Shown here: positions 1-7,057 of the stretch, piece after piece
How the letters are laid out: each line of letters opens with the position of its first letter
Position numbering within the stretch: position 1 is the stretch's first letter
Assembly (NCBI RefSeq): GCF_039541075.1
Contig: NZ_BAABFN010000004.1
Span: 186,001 to 250,000 of the forward strand
DNA from: Compostibacter hankyongensis
GTDB lineage: Bacteria > Bacteroidota > Bacteroidia > Chitinophagales > Chitinophagaceae
Direction of reading: 5' to 3'
DNA length: 64,000 nucleotides
The notes under the pieces: generated by a model
What the model saw: only the letters and a program-made list of their open reading frames with translations
Database searches by the model: none
What the model was told of the DNA's origin: nothing
Position numbers and translations under genes: made by a program

Positions 1-1365
1 GTCGGGCAGGGGGCGCAGCTGTACTCCGGTCCGGAGACGGGCCAGCTCCTCATCGGAAAGGTGCACGGTATGCTGTCCCGTTTTGAAGGCGCCGATCAGC
101 GTTTCGCGCATCCAGGTTTTTACAGGATGGTCGTCTGCCGGCGCTCCTCCGTCCGGGCTATCCGGGGAGATGAAGGCATTCAGGCGGTTCAGCCCGTCAT
201 CGCCGAAATCCACCAGGTACTGGCTTTTGTCGTGCAGGATGCCGGTGTCCGGGTCGGTGGCGTCGCAGAGGGGTACAGGAGCGGTGTCAAATTTTTCGGT
301 AAAGGCCTGTTTGAAATTCCGGAGCCAGGGCGAGCCGGGGGCATCGCTGCCCAGGATGCGGAGCGCTTCCAGGCTGTCCCGCAGCTGTTCCTGCAGCGCG
401 CTGTCCAGGCTGTTTCCGATGGTCCCGAGGCGGCAGTCGGCCTGGAACAGCCGGGCGGGCTGAAAGGGAACATTCAGCGCTTTCACCCGGGCGGTCATTT
501 CCTGCAACGCCGGCACCAGCGGGGCGGCGTTGTCCTCTCCGCAGGCATCCAGCCGCTGTTGCAGGTCCCTGAGCCGGTCCAGCATCTGCTGCACTTCCCC
601 GTCGGCCGTCGCTTTGCAGGCCGTTTCGAGGATGCTGATGATGCGGGGCAGGTAGCCCGGTCCGGTGAGCTGTATGGCCAGGTGGCTGACCAGCAGCTGG
701 GCGCTGATCAGCTCGTCGAGGAAACCGCTGATGTCCGCATAGGGCAGCTGTTCCCGCTGCGCCAGCTGAGACGCCAGCCGGGCAAAGGGTACCGGTCCGG
801 TCCGGCAGGTCTCCAACAGGAAATGCAGGGGCGGGGTCAGCTCCACAGCGCTAAGCTGGTATTTGCGTTGCCCGCTTTCGGTCTGGTATTCGAAATAACG
901 CAGCTCGTTTCCCTTTATGTAAGCCGAATTATTGATCCGGTAATCCAGGTGGCGGCGGATGAGCGGGTGACCGGTCAGCTGTTGCCCCAGGGCGCCGAGC
1001 ATGTCCATATCGGGACGGAGGTATTTCCGGTTGCTGCCGGGGCTGAGCACGATATCGGTGGCGTTGCCCCAGCGGAGCACAGCGCAGCCCGCAAAAAGCC
1101 CGAAGGGTGTGGGCCGGGTATGCATCCGGCTATGGTATTTGACCAATGCGTTGACAAGCTTCCGGTGTTTGCGCCCGGTTCGGGTATCGCCGCGCTGCCA
1201 GCGGAGGGCGTCTTCGTAGAGGTCGGGCGAGGCCAGCCAGAGCGCGTCCATAAAGGCGGTATCCTTTATCAGCCGGTCCAGGTCCTCTGCGGTAAGGGGT
1301 GTGCCGGTAAAGGGCCGGGTAGGCGCCCGCAGGACAAGCCAGGGAAGAAAGGATAGTTGCATCAT
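1..1365 (-). CDS. Lantibiotic dehydratase (LanB-type), N-terminal part, cut by the window edge
   Basis: The minus-strand frame is open from ATG at 1365 to base 1, giving at least 455 codons without a stop, so the protein runs off the window. It opens MMQLSFLPWLVLRAPTRPF and near residue 80 carries YHSRMHTRPTPFGLFAG, the hallmark of the LanB N-terminal (glutamylation) domain. Later segments also fit the family: LNVPFQPARLFQADC near residue 295, and VPLCDATDPDTG followed by ILHDKSQYLVDFGDDG near residues 365-390. Class I dehydratases use glutamyl-tRNA to dehydrate Ser and Thr in a RiPP precursor. The start lies 1 nt after the stop of the LytTR regulator, so kinase, regulator and dehydratase are probably one operon. 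The C-terminal elimination domain is not visible, so I cannot tell whether the enzyme is full length or split. Confidence 0.88.
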   Translation of the reverse strand, partial: MMQLSFLPWLVLRAPTRPFTGTPLTAEDLDRLIKDTAFMDALWLASPDLYEDALRWQRGDTRTGRKHRKLVNALVKYHSRMHTRPTPFGLFAGCAVLRWGNATDIVLSPGSNRKYLRPDMDMLGALGQQLTGHPLIRRHLDYRINNSAYIKGNELRYFEYQTESGQRKYQLSAVELTPPLHFLLETCRTGPVPFARLASQLAQREQLPYADISGFLDELISAQLLVSHLAIQLTGPGYLPRIISILETACKATADGEVQQMLDRLRDLQQRLDACGEDNAAPLVPALQEMTARVKALNVPFQPARLFQADCRLGTIGNSLDSALQEQLRDSLEALRILGSDAPGSPWLRNFKQAFTEKFDTAPVPLCDATDPDTGILHDKSQYLVDFGDDGLNRLNAFISPDSPDGGAPADDHPVKTWMRETLIGAFKTGQHTVHLSDEELARLRTGVQLRPLPD

Positions 1366-1366
1366 G

Positions 1367-2104
1367 TCAGCCGTTTTTCTTGCTGCCGACCTGGTGGTTT
1401 CTCAGGGTATTCAGAAAGGACGCTTTATAGGTTTCCCCCAACGGTATACCGGTTTTGAAATTTTTCAGGAAAACAAAATTACCTTCCACGGTGCGGACCT
1501 TGTCCAGGGAGATGATATAGGATTTATGGATCCGTATAAAACGGTTGCGGGGAAGGCTGTCTTCAAGGTCTTTCATGTTCAGCAGGGTGATGATCTTTTG
1601 CTGTTCCGTATAGATGGATACATAGTTTTTCAGTCCCTCGATAAACCGTATCTCGTCCAGCTCTATTTTCTGCAGCCGGTTCTTGGTGTCTTTCTTGACG
1701 ATGATATAGCTGTTCGCCGGCTGTTCCGCCACGGGCCGGTCGGCGGGTTTTTCCAACAGCTCTGTTGCCCGCTGCGCAGCTTTGAGAAAGCGGTCGAAGG
1801 TAATGGGCTTCAGCAGGTAGTCCAGCACCTGGTGCTCGTATCCTTCCAGCGCATATTCCTTGAAGGCAGAGGTGATCACCACCTGGGTCTTCCCCTGAAC
1901 CAGCCGTATGAAGTCGATGCCGGACAGCTGGGGCATCTGGATATCCACAAAGGCCACGTCCGCTTTATGGTCGTTCAGAAACTTTATGGCATGCAGGGGA
2001 TTGGAGAAGGATTTTTCCAGCTGCAGAAAGGGAATCTGGTCGATATAGTTTTTCAGCAGGTCAATGGCGTGTTGCTCATCGTCAATAATAATGCAGGACA
2101 GCAT
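1367..2104 (-). CDS. LytTR-family response regulator
   Basis: This 245-residue protein has a receiver domain (about residues 1-120) with the acidic pair D8-D9, phosphoacceptor D54 in FVDIQMP and conserved K99 in LLKP. A LytTR DNA-binding domain follows (about 133-240), containing RFIEGLKNYVSIYT and RFIRIHKSYIIS. It starts 3 nt after the stop of the histidine kinase and ends 1 nt before the dehydratase start. It is therefore probably co-transcribed with both and the likely regulator of the RiPP locus. LytTR regulators typically bind direct repeats upstream of target promoters. The target here is not known; the divergent region 3275-3363 is the obvious candidate. Confidence 0.93.
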   Translation of the reverse strand: MLSCIIIDDEQHAIDLLKNYIDQIPFLQLEKSFSNPLHAIKFLNDHKADVAFVDIQMPQLSGIDFIRLVQGKTQVVITSAFKEYALEGYEHQVLDYLLKPITFDRFLKAAQRATELLEKPADRPVAEQPANSYIIVKKDTKNRLQKIELDEIRFIEGLKNYVSIYTEQQKIITLLNMKDLEDSLPRNRFIRIHKSYIISLDKVRTVEGNFVFLKNFKTGIPLGETYKASFLNTLRNHQVGSKKNG

Positions 2105-2107
2105 GTT

Positions 2108-3274
2108 TCAGACATTTATGGTTAATTCCACCTGGTAAAACGGCGTTTCCGGGTCATTGTCGAGCTGCAGATGAAAACCTTCCGGACCGTATATAAGCGC
2201 CATTCTTTTTTTTACGTTTTCCAGGCCGATGTTGGTGCCTGTTCCCGGGGCGGGGGGTATTTTCTTTTTGTTCCGGCTGAAAAAATACAGCCTTTCGTCT
2301 TTCAATGCAATTTTCATGACGAGGGGTTGCCGGGTATCCTGCAGGTCGCCGTGCTTAAAGGCATTTTCCACAAAGGTGATCAGCACAAGGGGGACGATGC
2401 GCCGGTATTGCAGCAGCTGCTCATCTTTCACCTCAAAGAATATCTGCAGGCGGTTGCCAAAGCGAAGCTGATTGATTTCGATCAGGCTGCGGATATGCTG
2501 GATCTCTTTGATGACGGGGACTTTTCCATCCCGGGTTTTGTTGTCCAGGGCATAACGCATGATGTCGGAAAGCAGCAGGACGCTCCTGGCCGCATCGGAA
2601 GAGCAGTTGTACACCTGCGTATAAATAAAGCTGAGAGTATTGAATAAAAAATGCGGGTTGATCTGATAACGCAGATGATCCAGCTCTGAGCGCAGCATAT
2701 CTTTTTCGAGCTTGTCCCGCTGCTTGACCTCTTCGCTCCGGATCTCTTCCAGCTTCCGGATCTGCCGCTCCTTTTTGATGGTATAGGTGGCAAACCAGTA
2801 GGCGTAGCTGAGTGTCAGGAAATAACACATACGGAAAATGCGGATCAGGACGAAGGAGCTTTCCTTGTATATGGGATAGAACGTCTCTATTTTCTGGGAG
2901 CGCATATAGCTGCCCAGCAGGGCATAGGCGAAGAGATAAACGGCCGCCAGCAAAAGTGTGAAAAAAGCCAGCTCCACATACCGGCGCTTTGGCACGGTCC
3001 GTGCGAGGATAAAGTAGGTATTGCCGTAGAACACGAGAATATTAAGCGGAAAAAACAGCAAGGTGGACCCCCAGGTGATGCTGGACGGGTCCACCAGCAT
3101 CACGATCCCGTTTTCATAGAAGAAGTACAACGTCCAGACCAGGGCATGAAGGCCGATGGTTTTTGCGGTCCTGGCGCGCTTTGTGGGGGGCGGATGAGCG
3201 GAAGCCGGGGAATACGGAAGGGTATTTTCCATGAAAAGCGGGCGTTGGTGTAGCCGATTAGGGGTTTCGTCCAT
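2108..3274 (-). CDS. LytS-like membrane sensor histidine kinase
   Basis: This 388-residue protein has about four membrane segments between residues 41 and 165, a short charged coiled-coil linker (about 166-200), and the His_kinase motif LRYQINPHFLFNTL with H208 as the expected phosphorylated residue. A HATPase domain follows, with N-box FVENAFKHG near 301-309 and G-box GTNIGLENVKKRM near 345-357. This is the usual architecture of kinases paired with LytTR regulators in Bacteroidota. The first ATG (3274) is used here; an internal Met at 3232 also leaves all membrane segments intact and could be the true start. The ligand is unknown. Position suggests it controls the neighbouring dehydratase and possibly the divergent peptide gene. 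Confidence 0.92.
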   Translation of the reverse strand: MDETPNRLHQRPLFMENTLPYSPASAHPPPTKRARTAKTIGLHALVWTLYFFYENGIVMLVDPSSITWGSTLLFFPLNILVFYGNTYFILARTVPKRRYVELAFFTLLLAAVYLFAYALLGSYMRSQKIETFYPIYKESSFVLIRIFRMCYFLTLSYAYWFATYTIKKERQIRKLEEIRSEEVKQRDKLEKDMLRSELDHLRYQINPHFLFNTLSFIYTQVYNCSSDAARSVLLLSDIMRYALDNKTRDGKVPVIKEIQHIRSLIEINQLRFGNRLQIFFEVKDEQLLQYRRIVPLVLITFVENAFKHGDLQDTRQPLVMKIALKDERLYFFSRNKKKIPPAPGTGTNIGLENVKKRMALIYGPEGFHLQLDNDPETPFYQVELTINV

Positions 3275-3313
3275 TAAATTTTAACGGAAAGGTAAATAAA
3301 GTGATTTTTGAAA

Positions 3314-3326
3314 TTGTTGTCAACAA
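3314..3326. promoter_or_regulatory. Inverted repeat between kinase operon and divergent peptide gene
   Basis: TTGTTG-T-CAACAA is a perfect 6+1+6 inverted repeat in the 89-bp divergent gap. It lies 38 bp upstream of the putative precursor ATG and 40 bp from the kinase start. A regulator-binding role is inference. No strong TAnnTTTG promoter was found for either divergent gene; the nearest is an imperfect AATTTTTG at 3352-3359, only 4 bp before the peptide ATG. Confidence 0.35.
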
Positions 3327-3363
3327 CCGTAAACATCATGTTCACTTCTAAAATTTTTGCACA

Positions 3364-3555
3364 ATGAAAACGTTCACCAATTCAGCAGCCGGCACCCGGT
3401 TACAGCTCAAAAAAAGAGCAGTTATAAAAGTAACAAATAAAAAGCTGCTGGAAATGCAAAATTTTGCGGGTGAAGAACGTGTTGCCGGCGGGCAGGCTTC
3501 CCGTCCGACCACGGAAATTACGTTCTGGCCCACCACCATCACCAGTTTATATTGA
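3364..3555 (+). CDS. Putative RiPP (class I lanthipeptide-like) precursor peptide
   Basis: This 63-residue ORF is divergent from the kinase-LytTR-LanB operon. Residues 13-43 look like a Bacteroidota GG-type leader: LQLKKRAVIKVTNKKL, then an amphipathic stretch ending GEERVAGG. The 20 residues after the GG contain six Thr and two Ser (PTTEIT and PTTITS are visible) plus Phe, Trp and Tyr, and no Cys. The leader resembles LxLxKxxIxxL...GG leaders known from Bacteroidota lanthipeptides. A cysteine-free core would allow dehydration but not lanthionine rings. The call rests on leader shape, Thr/Ser density and adjacency to LanB; no homologue could be searched. It could be a chance ORF, but the coding pattern and context argue against that. 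Confidence 0.62.
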   Translation: MKTFTNSAAGTRLQLKKRAVIKVTNKKLLEMQNFAGEERVAGGQASRPTTEITFWPTTITSLY

Positions 3556-3848
3556 ACCTGGTTTACGTTATTGACTTATGAAGTGAATTGCTACCTGCAA
3601 TGATCCTATGTTACTCCATCATTATATATAATTTCGTGCCCTGTGCATGAAATAACGCTTGACGTCGTTATTGAGTATGAAAACCCCATTTGAATGAATG
3701 CCTCAAGATGCTTTGAAAACCCTATTTTATTTCGGCATCTTGAGGAGGGCGCGGTGGTTCGCCGCAGCACCTTAGCTGATTTGTGAAAAGGCCCTTTATC
3801 CGTTGTTTGTTGAAACCCTTGTAACCCCGATTACGGATTATCCTGTTC
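3556..3848. other. Non-coding stretch behind the putative precursor
   Basis: No convincing ORF on either strand. It contains an 11-bp perfect inverted repeat, CCTCAAGATGC (3701-3711) and GCATCTTGAGG (3735-3745), separated by a 23-nt AT-rich loop. The stretch ends at a plus-strand terminator at 3849. It may be the 3' untranslated part of the precursor transcript. Confidence 0.4.
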
Positions 3849-3871
3849 AGGGCCCGAGCGGCCCTTTTTTT
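3849..3871 (+). terminator. Rho-independent terminator
   Basis: Stem AGGGCC / GGCCCT with loop CGAGC followed by a run of T on the plus strand. It would end a rightward transcript from the putative precursor gene at 3364. Confidence 0.7.
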
Positions 3872-3931
3872 ATGATCGATATACCTAAAAAACAGAGAAG
3901 GTTGTAGGAAGAACCCTTTAGCGTTGTTTGT

Positions 3932-3960
3932 AAAAAGGTGGTCCCCGGGGATCACTTTTT
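3932..3960 (-). terminator. Terminator behind tRNA-Arg (possibly bidirectional)
   Basis: An 18-nt palindrome GTGGTCCCC/GGGGATCAC (3938-3955, one G-T pair) is flanked by A-run and T-run sequence on both sides. On the minus strand it lies about 40 nt downstream of tRNA-Arg. Confidence 0.6.
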
Positions 3961-3994
3961 TATTTGGTAAACTGCTGAATATCAGCTTAGGGAG

Positions 3995-4066
3995 TGGCCT
4001 CGCCAGGGATCGAACCTGGATCTTAAGTTCCGGAAACTCACATACTATCCATTGTACTACGAGGCC
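3995..4066 (-). tRNA. tRNA-Arg (CCG)
   Basis: The reverse complement folds as a cloverleaf: acceptor GGCCTCG/CGAGGCC with discriminator A, anticodon stem TGAGT/ACTTA, loop TTCCGGA with anticodon CCG (reads CGG), and T arm CCAGG TTCGATC CCTGG. CCA is not encoded; the gene is 72 nt long. Confidence 0.95.
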
Positions 4067-4180
4067 GGCCACTTCCGGTTGTTTGTATACCGGGCAGCAA
4101 AGATAGTTATTTCCCGCATTGTGGCAATACGTCGGTCATCTTCCTGCGGAATAAAGACGCGGCGCCCGCTCCGGGGCCGG

Positions 4181-4750
4181 CTATACGCCCAGGTTGCTTT
4201 TGAAGATACGGATGGCGATGGCCAGCAGGATCACCCCGAAGAATTTGCGGATGACCATCAGCCCGCTTTTCCCCAGCCGGCGCTCCAGCCAGTTCAGCGA
4301 GCGCAGCACCACATAGATCAGCACCAGGTTGACGAGGATGCCCGCGAGGATATTGTAATAGCCGAAGTCCGCCTTGAGCGAGATGATCGTCGTCAGCGTG
4401 CCGGAGCCGGCGATGATCGGGAAGGCCACGGGCACATAGCTGCCGGACTTGCCGGCGGCGGGATCGTTTTTAAAGATCTCCAGCCCCAGTATCATCTCCA
4501 GCCCGATGATAAAGATAACGATGGACCCGGCCACGGCAAAGGAATGGATCTCCACGCCGAGGACAGACAGCAGCTGTTCCCCGCCAAAGAAAAACAGCAC
4601 CATCAGGAAGCCGGAGGCCAGCGTGGCCCGCTCGGGGTGGATGCCGCCCATTTTTTCCTTCAGGGAAAGCAATACCGGAATGGAGCCGATGATGTCGATA
4701 ACGGCCAGCAGGGTAAAGGTAACGGTAAATATCTGTTTGAGGCTGAACAT
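4181..4750 (-). CDS. MarC family (UPF0056) inner-membrane protein
   Basis: This 189-residue polytopic membrane protein has about six hydrophobic segments. It begins MFSLKQIFTVTFTLLAVIDI and contains the family segments DIIGSIPVLLSL and AGSGTLTTIISL. An ATG at 4750 is chosen because the upstream part of the open frame, up to 5140, is low-quality sequence overlapping the end of the MFS gene in another frame. MarC proteins were once linked to multiple antibiotic resistance, but that link is disputed and the transported substrate is unknown. It follows the MFS gene on the same strand after a 65-bp gap. The length is normal for the family (about 190-220). Confidence 0.88.
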   Translation of the reverse strand: MFSLKQIFTVTFTLLAVIDIIGSIPVLLSLKEKMGGIHPERATLASGFLMVLFFFGGEQLLSVLGVEIHSFAVAGSIVIFIIGLEMILGLEIFKNDPAAGKSGSYVPVAFPIIAGSGTLTTIISLKADFGYYNILAGILVNLVLIYVVLRSLNWLERRLGKSGLMVIRKFFGVILLAIAIRIFKSNLGV

Positions 4751-4815
4751 GCCGGAGATGCTTTGAAACGGACGACAGGGAAAGTTACTGCATTCCCGGC
4801 GAATCGGAAAATAAT

Positions 4816-6108
4816 TCAGGCGGCGGCCCTGCTGTCTTCCGGCGGCGCCTGCCCGGGGCTGCCCCCGCGGGGCTGCCGGTGCTTTTCCCGGAACAGCAGG
4901 GTGCCCAGCAGACAGAAGCCGCCCATGATGCCCATGGCCCAGGGTCCGCCGATGATCCCCGCCAGCGACCCCGATATCAGGCTGCCAAAGGGCATGGTGC
5001 CCTGCAGGCTTACGGTGTAAAAGCTCATGACCCTTCCCCGCTTGTCGTCGTCTGTATAGAGCTGAAGCAGGGTGTTGGTACAGGCGGTGTGCATCATCTG
5101 GGCCAGGCCGCCTACCGCCATAAAGCAGAGCGACAGCCACAGCAGTCCGGAAGCGGCAAAACAGATCATGCTTGCCCCCAGCAGCATGCCGGTAAAGGAA
5201 ACGATCCGCATCAGCAGCGGCATGGGCCGGCTGTTGGTGAGGAAGAGCGCCCCGAGGATGGCGCCTACCCCCGCTGCGCTCATCAGATAGCCCAGCGCAT
5301 TGGCGTCTCCGTGCAGCACATCCCGGGCAAAAACGGGCGCCAGGGTCCGCAGCGAGGCGTTGGCAAAGCTGACGATGGCCAGCAGGAGCAGCAGCGACTG
5401 CATCACCCGCTGTGTCCGCACATACCGGATGCCTTCCTTGAGCCGGGCCACCACATCATGGCCGCCGGACGGCGAAGGCAGGGAGGAGGGCCGTACCCTC
5501 ATCATCAGCAGCGAGCAGAGGATGACGCCATAGCTGCCGGCGTTGATCATAAAGCACCATCCCTCCCCGGCGGATCCTATAAGGATGCCGGCCACAGAGG
5601 GACCGATCAGCCGCGACAGGTTAAAAACCGTAGAGTTCAGGGCGATGGCATTTCCGAGGGCATCCTTGTCCCGGTTGACCATTTCTACCACGAACGACTG
5701 GCGCAGGGGAATCTCAAAGGCGTTGATGGTACCCAGGCACAGGCTCAGCGCAATAATATGCCAGATATGCACCAGTCCGCTCAGCGTAAGGATACCCAGC
5801 AGGGCGGCCTGGCCCAGGGCCATGGCTTCCACCCGGCACAAGGCCCGCTGTTTATCCCATTTGTCGGCATATACCCCCGCAAAGGGGGCAATGATAAAGA
5901 TAGGAACCTGTTCACAGAAGCCCACGAGACCCAGCAGAAAAGGGGAGTTGGTCAGCCGGTAAGCGAGCCACATCATGGCCATGCGCTGTATCCAGGTACC
6001 GATCAGGGACAGGGTTTGCCCGGCCATAAAAAGCCTGTAATTGCGGTAATGAAAGGCACGCTGCTTTTTGAAATACAGTAATATGGTATTTAAGGCTTGT
6101 CTGGGCAT
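4816..6108 (-). CDS. MFS transporter (MFS_3/EntS-like exporter)
   Basis: This 430-residue, 12-helix transporter begins with a soluble stretch and then FMAGQTLSLIGTWIQRMAM. The loop 2-3 motif is GVYADKWDKQRALC, a variant of the MFS motif A. A second-half motif is seen in LRTLAPVFARDV. These are typical of the MFS_3 group that includes the enterobactin exporter EntS and many uncharacterised carriers. The substrate cannot be read from the sequence. It ends in a Pro/Gly/Arg-rich cytoplasmic tail. It probably shares a transcript with MarC downstream. Confidence 0.88.
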   Translation of the reverse strand: MPRQALNTILLYFKKQRAFHYRNYRLFMAGQTLSLIGTWIQRMAMMWLAYRLTNSPFLLGLVGFCEQVPIFIIAPFAGVYADKWDKQRALCRVEAMALGQAALLGILTLSGLVHIWHIIALSLCLGTINAFEIPLRQSFVVEMVNRDKDALGNAIALNSTVFNLSRLIGPSVAGILIGSAGEGWCFMINAGSYGVILCSLLMMRVRPSSLPSPSGGHDVVARLKEGIRYVRTQRVMQSLLLLLAIVSFANASLRTLAPVFARDVLHGDANALGYLMSAAGVGAILGALFLTNSRPMPLLMRIVSFTGMLLGASMICFAASGLLWLSLCFMAVGGLAQMMHTACTNTLLQLYTDDDKRGRVMSFYTVSLQGTMPFGSLISGSLAGIIGGPWAMGIMGGFCLLGTLLFREKHRQPRGGSPGQAPPEDSRAAA

Positions 6109-6130
6109 TACTGAAATTACCGGCGGATAT

Positions 6131-6958
6131 CTATTCCTCGTCCAGCGGAATGGTGATGATGGGAATCGTGCTGCGGAATAACATCGCTTTTGTATGACTG
6201 GGACGGATCAGGTTCTCCAGGAAGTCCCGCTTTTTCGGGATGATGACGATCATATCCGCCTGCTGCTCCCGGACGAAATCCTTGATGCCGGCAATGATAT
6301 TTCTTTTATGTACACAGTGGAAAGAGTAGGGAATGCCCTCCAGCATTTTTTGCAGGGTCTCCTTTTCGGCCTCCATCTCCGGGCTGGGCTGTTTGGGGTG
6401 CTGTATATTCAGGACAAGGAGCTCGGCGTTGACCACCTGCAGGATCCGCTTCATCTTTTCCGCCGGTACGGTGGCGGCGACATTCTTCATATCGCAGGCA
6501 AATACCACTTTCCGGATAGGGCGGAAAACCGCCAGCGGGGGAACCACCACCACGGGATGACCGATGTTGTTGACGAGGTTGAGCGTATTGCTGCCCAGGA
6601 AAATGTTGGCCATCCCCGCGCCAGTCAGCCCGATGATCACCAGCCGGGCGTCATGGCTCTCGTAAAGCTTCTGGATATGGGGCACCAGGTTGTTGTTGAC
6701 CGTAACGCAGCTGATCGGCACCTTATCCCCGTAGGTGGCGTGGAGCTCCTGTTTTCTTTCGTTCAGCCGCTGAAGCACGTGGGCCTTCATGGTATCGAAA
6801 TGAATGGTGCTGAGCTCGTAGTCCGATATAGCCACCGGCTCTTCATAGGCATGCATCAGCACGATACGCGCATCCAGCGTGGCCGCCAGCTGCACCGCAT
6901 AAGAAGAGGCATGCTGGGCATTGATGGAGAAATCCGTCGGGACAATGAATGTTCTCAT
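6131..6958 (-). CDS. Tandem-domain universal stress protein
   Basis: This 275-residue protein has two Usp folds. The first (about 1-145) starts MRTFIVPTDFS and carries the nucleotide-binding pattern GLTGAGMANIFLGSN. The second (about 150-275) starts VVFACDMKNV and is degenerate, ending IPIITIPLDEE without a clear glycine-rich loop. Tandem Usp proteins of this type are common in Bacteroidota and are usually linked to redox or starvation stress. It lies 22 bp upstream of the MFS gene on the same strand, so co-transcription is possible. Confidence 0.92.
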   Translation of the reverse strand: MRTFIVPTDFSINAQHASSYAVQLAATLDARIVLMHAYEEPVAISDYELSTIHFDTMKAHVLQRLNERKQELHATYGDKVPISCVTVNNNLVPHIQKLYESHDARLVIIGLTGAGMANIFLGSNTLNLVNNIGHPVVVVPPLAVFRPIRKVVFACDMKNVAATVPAEKMKRILQVVNAELLVLNIQHPKQPSPEMEAEKETLQKMLEGIPYSFHCVHKRNIIAGIKDFVREQQADMIVIIPKKRDFLENLIRPSHTKAMLFRSTIPIITIPLDEE

Positions 6959-7057
6959 AGCTACTCGTTTTTACTCGCAAGACACCCTCTGTGAAGGGCT
7001 ATGCCTACTCTGTAAGATACAAAATATTATCGGGGAAGGCGGCAGTTTTGTTCCGTT

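Noticed and set aside
61..1356. Plus-strand open frame of 431 codons
   Set aside because: It is the antisense shadow of the LanB-type dehydratase on the minus strand, which has clear family motifs; the plus-strand translation has none.
3722..4072. Minus-strand frame of 116 codons
   Set aside because: It runs through the tRNA-Arg gene and two terminators, so it cannot be a real gene.
4751..5140. N-terminal extension of the MarC frame
   Set aside because: It overlaps the MFS gene in another frame and is rich in Arg, His, Gly and Pro as antisense or out-of-frame shadows of GC-rich genes are; MarC starts naturally at 4750.
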